From contig NZ_JHXQ01000001.1 in the NCBI RefSeq assembly GCF_000621665.1, positions 354,851 through 418,850 on the forward strand: a stretch of DNA of 64,000 bases, in the 5' to 3' direction. The position numbers were made by a program, and so were the translations under genes. The DNA comes from Allorhizobium undicola ORS 992 = ATCC 700741 (GTDB lineage: Bacteria; Pseudomonadota; Alphaproteobacteria; Rhizobiales; Rhizobiaceae). This document shows positions 18,649 through 28,565 of the stretch, in pieces. The stretch's first letter is position 1; every line of letters starts with the position of its first letter. The notes under the pieces were generated by a model. It was not told the origin of the DNA and made no database searches. It worked only from the letters and a program-made list of their open reading frames with translations.

Positions 18649-19020
18649 ATGCCCAAAAAGGTCATGATTGTTGAAGACAACGAGCTTAACATGAAGCTTT
18701 TCCGTGACCTTATCGAGGCATCCGGCTATGCCACGATCCAGACCCGCAATGGCATGGAGGCGCTGGATCTGGCGCGCAAATACCGGCCGGACCTGATCCT
18801 GATGGACATCCAGCTTCCGGAAGTTTCCGGACTTGAGGTGACGAAGTGGTTGAAGCAGGATAGCGAGCTGCATGTCATTCCCGTGATTGCCGTGACGGCC
18901 TTTGCCATGAAGGGCGATGAAGAGCGTATCAGACAGGGTGGTTGCGAGGCCTATGTCTCCAAGCCGATTTCGGTGCCTAAATTCCTTGAAACCATCAAGA
19001 CATATCTGGGCGATGCCTGA
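18649..19020 (+). CDS. divK: Cell-cycle response regulator DivK
   Basis: A 123-residue stand-alone receiver domain with the phosphoacceptor at Asp53 (LILMDIQ), acidic pocket VEDN and conserved Lys in SKPIS. It closely follows Caulobacter DivK throughout. DivK is phosphorylated and dephosphorylated by PleC/DivJ/PdhS-type kinases and controls CtrA through CckA; in Brucella abortus it localises to the old pole with PdhS. I chose ATG 18649 over 18643 because the AAGG site is then about 7 nt away. pleD follows 12 nt later, the usual divK-pleD operon. Confidence 0.95.
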   Translation: MPKKVMIVEDNELNMKLFRDLIEASGYATIQTRNGMEALDLARKYRPDLILMDIQLPEVSGLEVTKWLKQDSELHVIPVIAVTAFAMKGDEERIRQGGCEAYVSKPISVPKFLETIKTYLGDA

Positions 19021-19032
19021 GGAGAAAAGCCC

Positions 19033-20403
19033 ATGACCGCCAGGGTACTGGTCGTCGATGACATTCCGGCCAACGTAAAGCTGCTGGAGGCCCGGCTGCT
19101 GGCGGAATATTTCGAGGTGCTGACCGCCGAGGACGGCTACAAGGCTCTGGACATCTGCAATAAAACGCAGGTGGACGTCATTTTGCTGGATGTGATGATG
19201 CCCGGCATTGACGGGTTCGAAGTCTGCGAGACGTTGAAGGCAAATGCCCGCACGGCGCATATCCCGGTCGTCATGGTGACGGCGCTGGACCAGCCTTCTG
19301 ACCGCGTGCGGGGGCTGAAGGCTGGTGCGGATGATTTTCTCACCAAGCCCGTCAATGATCTTCAACTCATTTCCCGCGTCAAAAGCCTTGTGAGGCTGAA
19401 AATGCTGAGCGACGAGCTGCGGATGCGCGCCGATACCGCGCGCACGATCGGCATGGAAGACCTTCTGCGCTTGACGGAAAACCGGCTGGAGGAGGCAGGG
19501 CAGATCCTGCTGGTGGATGGGCGGGCAAGCTCGCAGGAAAAGATCATCAAGACGCTGAAGCCGATCGCCGAGGTGACTGTATTTTCCGATCCGCAAGCCG
19601 CGCTTTTCGAGGCCGCCGAACATATTTACGACCTCGTGATCGTTAACGGCAATCTCGATGATTACGACCCGTTGCGGCTGTGCTCGCAACTGCGCTCGGT
19701 GGAGCGAACCCGCTTCATTCCCATTCTGCTGATAGCGTCACAAAACGATGAAGTCGTCATCACCAGGGCGCTGGATCTTGGCGTGAATGATTATATCGTC
19801 CGTCCCATCGACGCCAACGAACTCGTTGCCCGTTGCCTTACACAAATTCGCCGGAAGCGGTATAATGATCGCTTGCGCAGAAGCGTGCAGCATACGATAG
19901 AGCTGGCCGTGACCGATGGTCTGACCGGGTTGAACAATCGCCGCTATCTCGATGGTCATCTGAAGGTGCTTTTCGACCGGGCCGTAGCGCGTCATCGCGC
20001 GCTTTCTCTGTGCCTTGCGGATGTGGATCGTTTCAAGCAGGTAAACGATACCTATGGCCATGATGCCGGTGACGACGTGTTGCGCGAGGTTGCGAACCGA
20101 ATCCGCTCCTCGATACGGGGCGCCGATCTTGCCTGCCGGTATGGCGGCGAGGAGTTCGTGGTCGTCATGCCGGATACGGATGTGGGAACGGCCCGTCAGG
20201 TGGCCGAACGGTTGCGCGAGGTCATCGAGAGAAAGCCATTCATTCTCCGCGATGGAACGCAATTGACCATTACTGCATCCTTCGGTCTCGCTACCCTCGG
20301 ACCGGACGCCGTTGCGCCCGAACATCTTTTACGGCAGGCAGACCGGGCGCTTTATCAGGCCAAGAACAGCGGGCGTAACCGCGTTGTGACACTGGCGGCG
20401 TAA
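19033..20403 (+). CDS. pleD: Diguanylate cyclase response regulator PleD
   Basis: A 456-residue protein with REC (about 1-120), a second receiver-like adaptor (about 155-275), and a GGDEF domain (about 290-456). The first receiver keeps Asp53 (VILLDVMMPG). The catalytic signature is GGEEF at about 371-375, and an RGAD inhibitory I-site lies just before it. It makes cyclic di-GMP when phosphorylated, in the same polarity pathway as DivK. Length and domain order match Caulobacter PleD. Confidence 0.96.
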   Translation: MTARVLVVDDIPANVKLLEARLLAEYFEVLTAEDGYKALDICNKTQVDVILLDVMMPGIDGFEVCETLKANARTAHIPVVMVTALDQPSDRVRGLKAGADDFLTKPVNDLQLISRVKSLVRLKMLSDELRMRADTARTIGMEDLLRLTENRLEEAGQILLVDGRASSQEKIIKTLKPIAEVTVFSDPQAALFEAAEHIYDLVIVNGNLDDYDPLRLCSQLRSVERTRFIPILLIASQNDEVVITRALDLGVNDYIVRPIDANELVARCLTQIRRKRYNDRLRRSVQHTIELAVTDGLTGLNNRRYLDGHLKVLFDRAVARHRALSLCLADVDRFKQVNDTYGHDAGDDVLREVANRIRSSIRGADLACRYGGEEFVVVMPDTDVGTARQVAERLREVIERKPFILRDGTQLTITASFGLATLGPDAVAPEHLLRQADRALYQAKNSGRNRVVTLAA

Positions 20404-20949
20404 GCTGCCTGTAAAGCGAAATTTACCCGCAAATATGAGGGGCGTTCGTTTTCATAAAAAATTCAGACGGCCGGCATTTTTTTGAGGAAAGGCAAAGCTT
20501 TCGGTTCGAAATGCGAGGCTGCCTGAGATTTTTTCCTTGATCTCGGTCGCTTTTCCCTGAAATTCGTTCAGGGATTTCACGATTCTCCTTGAGAAATTCT
20601 TGTCAAGTGACGCATAGTGGGCTCCCGTAGGTCAGAAAAACGTGAGATTTCGAGCCTCCGACGTCGATAAAACATGAAATGCAGACGAGCGGAATCGCCA
20701 AGACTGAAAAATTTCTGGCGAGAATTTTAACCATACCGCCATCACAGAAAAGCAACAGTTAAGAAATTCTTGCTTTCTTCCGTAAGATGCGGTTAGTTTG
20801 GCCATCAGCGAAACAGAGGGCTGCGAAAGCAGGGTTCCTCAGCGGTTTTTGAGCGTTTCGCAGGGGCGGGCATAACTGTCGCCTTTCCCTAAATGATGAG
20901 ATAAGGAAAAGGTCCATCCTGCCGGGAAATATTTGGCGGGATGTGTTCA

Positions 20950-21104
20950 GATACCCCATGATGCTCAGGTCCGCCGCATCTCCTGGGTCGTGGGGTTGGT
21001 CGGCAGACATGCGATTTTTCTACGGTTCCTCGTGCCGTTATTGCATGTCCGCCGGCCCCCAATTCAAACGCCGCCTGCCCTGAGAGAAGGGCGGCGGCGT
21101 TTTT
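20950..21104 (+). ncRNA. Candidate structured small RNA
   Basis: Three consecutive stems are visible. Stem 1 is 20954-20969 with 20982-20995 (14 bp with a 2-nt bulge). Stem 2 is 20998-21012 with 21043-21057 (14 bp with one mismatch) and an inner ACGG/CCGT stem. The third is a terminator hairpin, 21068-21100, with about 13 bp and a GAGAGA loop, followed by T. It lies 550 nt beyond pleD, so it is unlikely to be only that gene's 3' end. I do not recognise the family, and the 5' end and promoter are not determined. Confidence 0.5.
21066..21104 (+). terminator. Strong intrinsic terminator of the candidate RNA
   Basis: The arms ACGCCGCC-T-GCCCT and AGGGC-GGCGGCGT pair with a single bulged T, a 6-nt loop and a TTTTT tail at 21100-21104. 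Confidence 0.8.
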
Positions 21105-21132
21105 GTTTGGTTCGGTTCTCTCTGAGGATCCA

Positions 21133-21178
21133 GCATTTCCGGTAAAAGCATCGTCCCGGTTTTTCCCTCTGGAAATGC
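21133..21178. repeat. Repeat module F (GCATTTCC...GGAAATGC)
   Basis: Inverted ends GCATTTCC and GGAAATGC enclose about 30 nt. Similar elements are at 23345-23389, 37436-37478 and, more diverged, 39539-39591. Confidence 0.55.
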
Positions 21179-21180
21179 GC

Positions 21181-21213
21181 AAAAAAAAGCGCGCTGTAAA
21201 AGCGCGCTTTTTT
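21181..21213 (-). terminator. Bidirectional terminator after rpmG
   Basis: An AGCGCGC/GCGCGCT stem with a 7-nt loop is flanked by an A-run on the left and a T-run on the right, so it can end transcription in both directions. It lies 20 nt after the rpmG stop. Confidence 0.8.
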
Positions 21214-21232
21214 CAAAGTCTGAAATCCAGGA

Positions 21233-21400
21233 TCACTTGATCTTGGTTTCCTTGAATTCAACATGCTTCTTGACGATCGGGTCGTACTTGGTCTTCGTCA
21301 TCTTTTCCGTGAAGGTACGGCTGTTTTTCGTGGTGACGTAGAAGAAGCCCGTATCGGCGGTCGATAGCAGCTTGATCTTGATGGTGGTAGCCTTGGCCAT
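21233..21400 (-). CDS. rpmG: 50S ribosomal protein L33
   Basis: A 55-residue basic protein that begins [17 protein letters not shown] and ends [11 protein letters not shown], the full length of bacterial L33 in the large subunit. It lacks the Cys pairs of the zinc-binding L33 form, so it is the C-minus type. A terminator follows directly. It runs in the same direction as the MFS gene upstream (21495-22676) but 94 nt separate them. Confidence 0.96.
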   Translation of the reverse strand: MAKATTIKIKLLSTADTGFFYVTTKNSRTFTEKMTKTKYDPIVKKHVEFKETKIK

Positions 21401-21494
21401 GGTCGTCCTGCCTTACATGAAACAAACGAGCCGTGAACGACCATTCGGGCCCACGGCGAACATGCGGCGGAAACTACAAATCGCCGCTGAAAAG

Positions 21495-22676
21495 TCAACC
21501 CCGCGGAGACTTGAAAAGCAGCCTCGTCAGAGAAACGAGCACATAAAGTGCGAAGAAACCGGCGATTGCCCAGGCGAACCCGTTGTTTCCGGCAATATCC
21601 ATGGCGCCGCCCACAGCCTGTGGACCGGCCACTGTGCCCACCGCGTAGCAGAAAATGAAGGCTGCATTGGCGGCCGCAAGCTCTGCGCCGGTGAGTCGGG
21701 AACCGAGGTGGCTAAGGCCGATCGTATAAAGACCAGAGACAGATCCACCCCAGAGCAGCAGCAGTATGGCCATGGCCAGCCAGCTATGCACGAGGATGGG
21801 AATGAGCAATGACCCGCCAAGGCCGATGATGGCCAGCAGGGAAAGCAAGATTCTGCGATCCTTCAGCACGTCGGACAACATGCCGAGCGGGATCTGGAAC
21901 ACCATGTTGCCAACGCCCATGACGGTGAGGAGCAGCGCTGATTGTGCCTCGGTAAAGCCGACACGGGTGGCGTAAATCGGAAAGAGCGACAAGCCCCCGA
22001 CCGAGGCCGCCCCGAACACGAACACGGCTGCCGTCGCCGTTGGCACGAGGAAGATGTAGCGGAAGAAATGCATGTCCGGCTTCTCGTCCAGCTCCGGGCT
22101 TTCTCCCCGCGCCAGGAAGATCGGGATGGCGGCAAGCAATATGATGCCGGAGCCGATGGCAAAGGGCAGGATGCCATCGCTGCCAAGGAAGGAGAAGATG
22201 AAGGGACCGACGGCAAAGCCGACGGAGAGAACGGTAGAATAGATGCCCAGCACCAGGCCCCGCCGCGAAGGAGGGGCTGCGGCATTGATCCAGAATTCCG
22301 AAAGGATAAACAACGTGGTGGTGGCGCCGTGGAAAAACAGCCGCAACGGAAACCACATCCAGAAGGCCTCGGCATAATAGAAGCCCAGACCGCTTATGGC
22401 GGCTATCACCACGGCGGCAATCATTGTGCGTGCCACGCCGAAATCATGGGCAAGCCGCGTCGTTACCGGCGCGGCGAGCATGGAGGCAATGCCCGCCATG
22501 GCCGAGTTCAGGCCTATCAGCGTGGAAGGAATGCCTCGTTTTTCCAGAATGATGCTCAGGAGCGGCAGGCCGAGGCCAATCGCGATCCCAACGGCGGAAA
22601 TAGAGGAGATGGCTGCGACCAATGATGGCCAGTGAATGTCTTCGCGGTGTCCATCATTGCAGTCATTCTGGGTCAT
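21495..22676 (-). CDS. Major facilitator superfamily transporter
   Basis: A 393-residue inner-membrane protein with about 12 hydrophobic segments split into two six-helix halves by a charged loop (about residues 195-210, ARGESPELDEKPD). It resembles the YcaD/UMF1-type drug or sugar efflux carriers in general form, but nothing shows the substrate. No regulator gene adjoins it. Confidence 0.85.
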   Translation of the reverse strand: MTQNDCNDGHREDIHWPSLVAAISSISAVGIAIGLGLPLLSIILEKRGIPSTLIGLNSAMAGIASMLAAPVTTRLAHDFGVARTMIAAVVIAAISGLGFYYAEAFWMWFPLRLFFHGATTTLFILSEFWINAAAPPSRRGLVLGIYSTVLSVGFAVGPFIFSFLGSDGILPFAIGSGIILLAAIPIFLARGESPELDEKPDMHFFRYIFLVPTATAAVFVFGAASVGGLSLFPIYATRVGFTEAQSALLLTVMGVGNMVFQIPLGMLSDVLKDRRILLSLLAIIGLGGSLLIPILVHSWLAMAILLLLWGGSVSGLYTIGLSHLGSRLTGAELAAANAAFIFCYAVGTVAGPQAVGGAMDIAGNNGFAWAIAGFFALYVLVSLTRLLFKSPRG

Positions 22677-22860
22677 AAGCGATCGGTCGTCCCTTGGCCG
22701 TCTCGGTTGCGCGGCATGTTCACACCTGAAAAGGCCTGCCTGTCAAGCGCAACCGGCGCAATGAGGTGGAAAAGACGCCTTCTGCATGAGCCCGTCCTTT
22801 GCTGGTGATCTTCTGCCTGACGCGCCCGCCGCCCTATCCGGGGTTGGGGTATCACTCAGG

Positions 22861-23307
22861 CTAAAACCGATCCGCGTCGCCCTCAGGCCTGTCGTCTTCG
22901 CCGCTGAAGCCATGCATCCGCAAGGCCCATTGCAGCCCGATGACGCCGCCCTTGACGGGCTGGATGATCGCCAGCGACACGATGATCGCAATCGGCGACC
23001 AGATGGCCAGATGCGTCCATGGTGAAAGGTTGAACTCCATGTCGGTCAGCATGAAGCCGGTAAGCAGCACATGCCCGACGATGACAATGACGATATAGGG
23101 CGGAAGATCGTCGGAGCGCTGATGCGAGTAATCCTCGCCGCAGACGGCGCAGTGATCCACAGGCTTCAGAAAGGCGCGAAAAAGCTTGCCGCTTCCGCAA
23201 TGCGGACAGGTGCAGCCAAGCCCGCGCCTGATGGCAAGGCCAAGCCTGCGCTCGCTCTCCTGTCCGCCACCAAAGCGTTGCTGGGGCACTCGCTGGATGT
23301 CCGGCAT
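22861..23307 (-). CDS. DUF983 family membrane protein
   Basis: A 148-residue protein with an N-terminal zinc-ribbon-like segment (CPHCGSGKLF near residue 35 and CAVCGEDY near 55) and two transmembrane helices (about 70-90 and 103-120). This is the DUF983 family of alphaproteobacteria; some members lie near cytochrome oxidase genes, but the role is unknown. AAGGAGG lies about 6 nt before the ATG. It is the next gene after rnr on the strand, 192 nt away. Confidence 0.85.
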   Translation of the reverse strand: MPDIQRVPQQRFGGGQESERRLGLAIRRGLGCTCPHCGSGKLFRAFLKPVDHCAVCGEDYSHQRSDDLPPYIVIVIVGHVLLTGFMLTDMEFNLSPWTHLAIWSPIAIIVSLAIIQPVKGGVIGLQWALRMHGFSGEDDRPEGDADRF

Positions 23308-23344
23308 GGCTTTCCTCCTTACGGATCTAAGCTTCAGTTATTGC

Positions 23345-23389
23345 GCATTTTCGGACGGAAAACCGTGACGACACTTTTCCTGAAAATGC
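23345..23389. repeat. Repeat module F copy
   Basis: Inverted ends GCATTTTC and GAAAATGC in the gap between DUF983 and rnr. It shares the CGGACG...CTTTT interior with 37436-37478. Confidence 0.5.
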
Positions 23390-23499
23390 TCGATGTCCGG
23401 TGAAAAGAGCCCGCCGGCCATGTCCGAACCTCTCGCTTCAAGGCATTTCACGCGGCAAAGCCGTTCATTGGGCATTGCCGCGTGCTTTCTGTCATCGGA

Positions 23500-25848
23500 T
23501 CAGCGCCTGCCGCGCCGGCGGGCGGTGCCGGGAATTTTCGGGCGGCGTGAAGCCTTGTGGAAGGAGCGGCTGCCGACCGGCATTTTCCGGCCCTCGCTCA
23601 GCATTTCGAAACGAAGCGCGCCCGCCAGCGGCACGGCTTCGGCCAGCCGTACGCTGACGCTGTCGCCGAGCTGATAGCCAAGGCCGCTCTTTTCGCCCGT
23701 CAGCGCCTGATGCGCCTCGTCATAGAGGAAATAGTCGCGCCCCAGCGTTGAGACAGGAATGAAGCCATCCGCGCCATATTGCGGCAGGCTGACGAACAGA
23801 CCGGATTTCGTGACGCCGGAAATCTGGCCATCGAATTCCTCGCCTACCTTTTCCGCAAGGTGATGGGCGATCAGCCGGTTGATGGTGTCGCGTTCCGCGG
23901 CCATGGCGCGCCGCTCGAAGGTGGAGATTTCGGCGGCGATGTCATCGAGCGCGGCTTCCTCGTCCGGGGTTATGGCCCCTTCGCCTAGTCCGAGCGATCC
24001 CACCAGCGCCCGATGCACGATCAGATCGGCATAGCGGCGGATCGGCGAGGTGAAATGTGCGTATTTCATCAGATTCAGGCCGAAGTGGCCGATATTCTCC
24101 GGGCTGTAGACCGCCTGGCTTTGCGAGCGCAGCACCATTTCATTGACCATGGTCTGGTGCGGGGTATCCACCGCCTTGGCGAGAATGCCGTTGAAGGAGT
24201 TGGAGCGCAGATTGCCGCGCGCCAGCGACATGCCGATGGTGCCGAGAAACTCCCGAAGCACTTCCTGCTTGGAGAGTGTCGGCGCGTCATGCACGCGATA
24301 AATCAGCTTCTGCTGCTTTTTTTCCAGCGTTTCGGCGGCGGCCACATTGGCCTGGATCATCATTTCCTCGATCAGCTTGTGCGCATCCAGTCGATCGGGA
24401 ATGAAAACCCTGTCTACCGTGCCGTCGGCCTTGAGAAGGATCTTGCGCTCCGGCATGTCCAGTTCAAGCGGCTGGCGGCGGTCGCGCCCGCGCTTCATGG
24501 TGGCGTAGGCTGCCCAGAGCGGCTTGAGGATGGGCTCCAGCAGCGGGCCGGTCTTGTCGTCCGGCGTGCCATCGATGGCGGCCTGCGCCTGCTGGTAGGA
24601 AAGCTTGGCAGCACTTTTCATCATGATGCGGTGGAAGGTGTGACCGGCCTTCTTGCCCTCTTTGGAAAACACCATGCGCACGGCAAGGGCAGGGCGGTCC
24701 ACGCCCTCTCGCAGCGAGCAGAGGTCGTTGGAAATCCGCTCCGGCAGCATCGGCACGACGCGATCCGGGAAATAGACGGAGTTGCCGCGCTTCAACGCTT
24801 CGCGGTCCAGCGGCGATTTGGTTCGGACATAATAGGAGACATCGGCAATCGCCACCGTTACGATCACGCCGCCCGGATTGTCGGGCGAGGGGTCGGGCTC
24901 GGCATAGACCGCGTCGTCATGGTCCTTGGCGTCCGCCGGGTCGATGGTAATCAGCGGCACGTGCCGCCAGTCTTCCCGGTGCGCCATGGTGGCAGGCTTT
25001 GCCGCCTCCGCCTCATCCAGCACCGATTGCGGGAAAATATAGGGAATGCCGTGGGCGTGGATGGCAATCATCGAGATGGCCTTTTCCGAGGCAACGGACC
25101 CGACCACCGAAAGCACCCTGGCGCGCGGCAGGCCAAGTCGGCTGCCCGCGCGGCCGACTTCCACCTCGACGAGATCGCCATCCTTCGCATCGCCAAGATC
25201 GGCAGCCTCGATAACCATTTCCTCGCCACGCCGCTCGATGGGCATCAGGCGGCCGCCGCCGCCCGGCATTTCCCGGAAAACGCCGAGCAACGCACCGCGC
25301 CGCTTGTCGATAACCTTGATGACGCGGGCCGTATAGGCCGGACCTGCGCGATCCTTGGAGGGAAAGATTTTTGCAAGAACCCGGTCGCCCAGCCCGCCCA
25401 CAGGCGTCTTGCCCTTTTTCATGTCGGAGGAGGATTGGCGGATGGCAACGGCGGGGGCAACCCCCAGCTCCTCCGGCCACTCGGCGGGCCGGCCTATGAG
25501 ATCGCCATCCTTGTCGCGGGTGGTAATGTCGAGAACCGTCACGGGCGGCAGCGCGCCGGGACGCGACAATGCCTTGCGGCTCTTTTGCACCAGCCCGTCC
25601 TGCTCCAGCGCCTTCAACACTTCCTTCAGCTCGATGCGTGCATCGCCTTTCAGCCCGAAAGCCTTGGCGATTTCTCGCTTGGAGGCCCGATCCGGGTTTT
25701 CGGAAATGAATTCCAGCAGCACCTCACGCGGCGGCACCGCGCCGTGAATGATTGGCTGCGTTGAAACACCGGCCGCACCCTCCGCCTTGCGGCTCCGTGC
25801 TTTTCCGGGGCCGGTGGTGCGGATTTTCGGGTGCGGTAGTTTCGTCAC
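23500..25848 (-). CDS. rnr: Ribonuclease R
   Basis: A 782-residue RNase II/R family 3'-to-5' exoribonuclease that degrades structured RNA. An N-terminal winged-helix region and cold-shock domains precede the RNB domain, whose catalytic motif DPADAKDHDD is near residue 310. The S1 domain (about 655-735) is followed by a basic tail. It starts with GTG at 25848, overlapping the topA stop by 4 nt (GTGA), so translation is coupled. Confidence 0.95.
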   Translation of the reverse strand: MTKLPHPKIRTTGPGKARSRKAEGAAGVSTQPIIHGAVPPREVLLEFISENPDRASKREIAKAFGLKGDARIELKEVLKALEQDGLVQKSRKALSRPGALPPVTVLDITTRDKDGDLIGRPAEWPEELGVAPAVAIRQSSSDMKKGKTPVGGLGDRVLAKIFPSKDRAGPAYTARVIKVIDKRRGALLGVFREMPGGGGRLMPIERRGEEMVIEAADLGDAKDGDLVEVEVGRAGSRLGLPRARVLSVVGSVASEKAISMIAIHAHGIPYIFPQSVLDEAEAAKPATMAHREDWRHVPLITIDPADAKDHDDAVYAEPDPSPDNPGGVIVTVAIADVSYYVRTKSPLDREALKRGNSVYFPDRVVPMLPERISNDLCSLREGVDRPALAVRMVFSKEGKKAGHTFHRIMMKSAAKLSYQQAQAAIDGTPDDKTGPLLEPILKPLWAAYATMKRGRDRRQPLELDMPERKILLKADGTVDRVFIPDRLDAHKLIEEMMIQANVAAAETLEKKQQKLIYRVHDAPTLSKQEVLREFLGTIGMSLARGNLRSNSFNGILAKAVDTPHQTMVNEMVLRSQSQAVYSPENIGHFGLNLMKYAHFTSPIRRYADLIVHRALVGSLGLGEGAITPDEEAALDDIAAEISTFERRAMAAERDTINRLIAHHLAEKVGEEFDGQISGVTKSGLFVSLPQYGADGFIPVSTLGRDYFLYDEAHQALTGEKSGLGYQLGDSVSVRLAEAVPLAGALRFEMLSEGRKMPVGSRSFHKASRRPKIPGTARRRGRR

Positions 25849-28565
25849 TCTGAGCTCTTCTTCTTCGTGGTTTTCGTAGCAGGCTTTGCTTTGGAGGCTG
25901 CTTTCGGTTTCGCAGCCGCCTTTGTTCTGGCTGTGGCCTTCTTTGGTTTGTCCTCGGCGGCTTCGTCACCCTCGGCTTTCGCAGCCTTGGTGGTCTTTGC
26001 CTTTGCCGGGGCCTTTGCCGAGGTTTTCTTGCCCTTGCCGGCGCCGTCCTTGGCGGCGCGCTCGGCAATGAGGGCCAATGCCTCTTCCGCCGTCACGCTC
26101 TGCGGGTCCTTGCCCTTGGGCAGGGTGGCATTCACCTTGCCCCAATTGACATAAGGACCGTAGCGGCCATCACGCACGGTGATTGCGCCGCCATCGGGAT
26201 GATCGCCCAGCTCCTTGAGGGCAGCAGCCGTTGCGCCCCGTCCGCGGGCGCCGCCCTTGGATTGTTTTTCCGCCAGAACCGTTACAGCACGGTTGAGGCC
26301 GATGGTGAAGACATCTTCGATGCTCTCCACATTGGCATAGGTGCCGTCATGCAGGATGAACGGTCCGTAGCGGCCAAGTCCGGCGGTGATCGGCTTGCCG
26401 CTTTCGGGATGCTGGCCCACCTCGCGCGGCAGGGAAAGCAGGTTCATGGCCTTTTCGAAATCCATCTCGGCAGGCGACCAGCCCTTGGGCAGGGAGGAGC
26501 GCTTGGCTTCCTTGCCTTCGCCACGCTGCACATAGGGGCCGAAGCGGCCGGAGCGCAGCGTGATCTCCTCGCCGGTGGCGGGATCCTGGCCCAGTGCCTT
26601 CGGCTCGTTGCCCGCAGCTTCGGCTTCCGCGCCCCCTTCGGAGGAAAGCTGACGGGTGAAGTTGCATTCCGGATAGTTGGAGCAGCCGACAAAGGCGCCG
26701 TAACGTCCGAGCTTCAGCGATAATTGCCCCGTGCCGCAGGCCTGGCAGATGCGCGGATCGGAACCGTCTTCCCGCTTCGGGAAAACCAGCGGCGCCAGCG
26801 CTTCGTTCAAAGCGTCCAGCACATTGGTAACGCGCAATTCCTTGGTGCCTTCGATCTGGGAAAAGAAATTCTCCCAGAATTCGCGCAGAACGTCCTTCCA
26901 GTTCAGTTCACCGGCGGAAATCTTGTCGAGTTTTTCCTCGAGATCGGCGGTGAAGTCATATTCCACATATTTCGTGAAGAAGCTTTCCAGAAAGGCCGTG
27001 ACAAGCCGTCCCTTTGGCTCGGGGATGAGCTTGCGCTTGTCGATGGTCACATATTCGCGGTCGCGCAGCGTTGCCAGTGTCGCGGCATAGGTGGAGGGGC
27101 GGCCAATGCCCAGCTCTTCCATTTTCTTGATGAGGGTGGCTTCCGAATAGCGCGGCGGCGGCTCGGTAAAGTGCTGGCTGGCGTTGATCTTCTGTTTGGC
27201 GAGGCGCTCGCGGGCATTGATCTCCGGCAGACGGCCATCCTCGTCGTCATCGGCCTGCTCGCCATCCTCCTTCTGATCGGTATAGGCGGCAATAAAGCCA
27301 TCGAAACGGATTACGGAGCCCACGGCGCGCAGGCCTGCCTTCTCGCCATTGTTGTCGGCAAGAATTTCCACCGTCGTCCGCTCGATTTCAGCCGAGGCCA
27401 TCTGGCTGGCAATGCCTCGCTTCCAGATAAGGTCATAGAGGCGCAGTTGATCGCCATCCAGCGTGCGGCGCAGCTGATCGGGCGTGCGGCGGAAGTCCGT
27501 GGGGCGGATCGCCTCATGCGCTTCCTGGGCATTCTTGGCCTTGGTGGAATAAAAGCGCGGCGTATCCGGCAGATAGCGGGCTCCAAACTGTTCGCCAATG
27601 GCAGAGCGCGCCGCCTGGACGGCCTCAGGGGCCATCTGCACGCCGTCGGTTCGCATATAGGTGATGAGACCAACGGTTTCCCCGCCAATATCCACGCCTT
27701 CATAAAGCTTCTGCGCCACCTGCATGGTGCGCGAGGCCGAAAAGCCCAGCTTGGAGGAGGCGGCCTGCTGCAAAGTGGAGGTTGTAAAGGGCGGCGATGG
27801 GTTGCGCTTGACCGGCTTTGCTTCCACCGATTCGACGGCAAAGCTCGCCCCTTCCAGCAGGGTCTTCAGGCGGTTGGCCATTTCGCCATTCTGGATGCTG
27901 CGGGCCTGCAACCGCTTGCCATCGGCAGAAACGAGGCGGGCCATAAATTCATCGCCGCGCGGGGTCTTGAGGAGGGCGGAAAGGTTCCAGTATTCTTCCG
28001 AAACGAAACGCTCGATTTCGCTTTCCCGGTCGCAGACCAGCCGCAGCGCAACCGATTGCACCCGGCCCGCCGAACGCGCGCCCGGCAGCTTGCGCCAGAG
28101 CACGGGAGAAAGGTTGAAGCCGACCAGATAATCCAGCGCACGGCGCGCCAGATAGGCATCCACCAGCGCCACGTCGATGTCGCGGGGGGCGGCCATGGCA
28201 TCCAGCACCGCCTTTTTGGTGATGGCGTTGAAAACGACGCGCTTGACCGGCTTGTCGCCCAGCACCCGCTTCTTTTTCAGAAGGTCGAGGACATGCCAGG
28301 AAATCGCTTCTCCCTCGCGATCCGGGTCGGTTGCGAGAATGAGCCCGTCGGAGGATTTCACCGCATCGGCAATATCCTTGATGCGCTTTTGCGAAGCGCC
28401 ATCCACTTCCCACAGCATTTCGAAATCCTGATCCGGCAGAACGGAGCCGTCCTTGGCGGGCAGGTCACGGACATGGCCAAAGGAGGCGAGCACCTTATAT
28501 CCCGATCCGAGATATTTGTTGATCGTCTTCGCTTTGGCTGGAGATTCGACAACTACGACATTCAT
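25845..28565 (-). CDS. topA: DNA topoisomerase I
   Basis: A 906-residue type IA topoisomerase that relaxes negative supercoils. The Toprim domain is at the N-terminus (VVESPAKAKTINKYLG, ATDPDREGEA). The active-site Tyr is in ITYMRTDG, near residue 305. One CxxC...C zinc ribbon (CQACGTG ... CSNYPEC) is near residue 600. Several GRYGPY/GRFGPY repeats and a Lys/Ala-rich tail follow. The start at 28565 begins directly at the Toprim domain; the longer frame to 28601 adds unlike residues. Confidence 0.96.
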   Translation of the reverse strand: MNVVVVESPAKAKTINKYLGSGYKVLASFGHVRDLPAKDGSVLPDQDFEMLWEVDGASQKRIKDIADAVKSSDGLILATDPDREGEAISWHVLDLLKKKRVLGDKPVKRVVFNAITKKAVLDAMAAPRDIDVALVDAYLARRALDYLVGFNLSPVLWRKLPGARSAGRVQSVALRLVCDRESEIERFVSEEYWNLSALLKTPRGDEFMARLVSADGKRLQARSIQNGEMANRLKTLLEGASFAVESVEAKPVKRNPSPPFTTSTLQQAASSKLGFSASRTMQVAQKLYEGVDIGGETVGLITYMRTDGVQMAPEAVQAARSAIGEQFGARYLPDTPRFYSTKAKNAQEAHEAIRPTDFRRTPDQLRRTLDGDQLRLYDLIWKRGIASQMASAEIERTTVEILADNNGEKAGLRAVGSVIRFDGFIAAYTDQKEDGEQADDDEDGRLPEINARERLAKQKINASQHFTEPPPRYSEATLIKKMEELGIGRPSTYAATLATLRDREYVTIDKRKLIPEPKGRLVTAFLESFFTKYVEYDFTADLEEKLDKISAGELNWKDVLREFWENFFSQIEGTKELRVTNVLDALNEALAPLVFPKREDGSDPRICQACGTGQLSLKLGRYGAFVGCSNYPECNFTRQLSSEGGAEAEAAGNEPKALGQDPATGEEITLRSGRFGPYVQRGEGKEAKRSSLPKGWSPAEMDFEKAMNLLSLPREVGQHPESGKPITAGLGRYGPFILHDGTYANVESIEDVFTIGLNRAVTVLAEKQSKGGARGRGATAAALKELGDHPDGGAITVRDGRYGPYVNWGKVNATLPKGKDPQSVTAEEALALIAERAAKDGAGKGKKTSAKAPAKAKTTKAAKAEGDEAAEDKPKKATARTKAAAKPKAASKAKPATKTTKKKSSE

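Larger units (their letters stand above)
20404..21232. other. 829-bp intergenic region between pleD and rpmG
   Basis: No supported gene in 20404-20940; it is AT-richer than the surroundings and has many short A/T runs. 20950-21104 folds as a candidate structured RNA with a strong terminator. 21133-21178 carries a repeat of the GCATTTCC...GGAAATGC type, and 21181-21213 the rpmG terminator. Confidence 0.6.
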
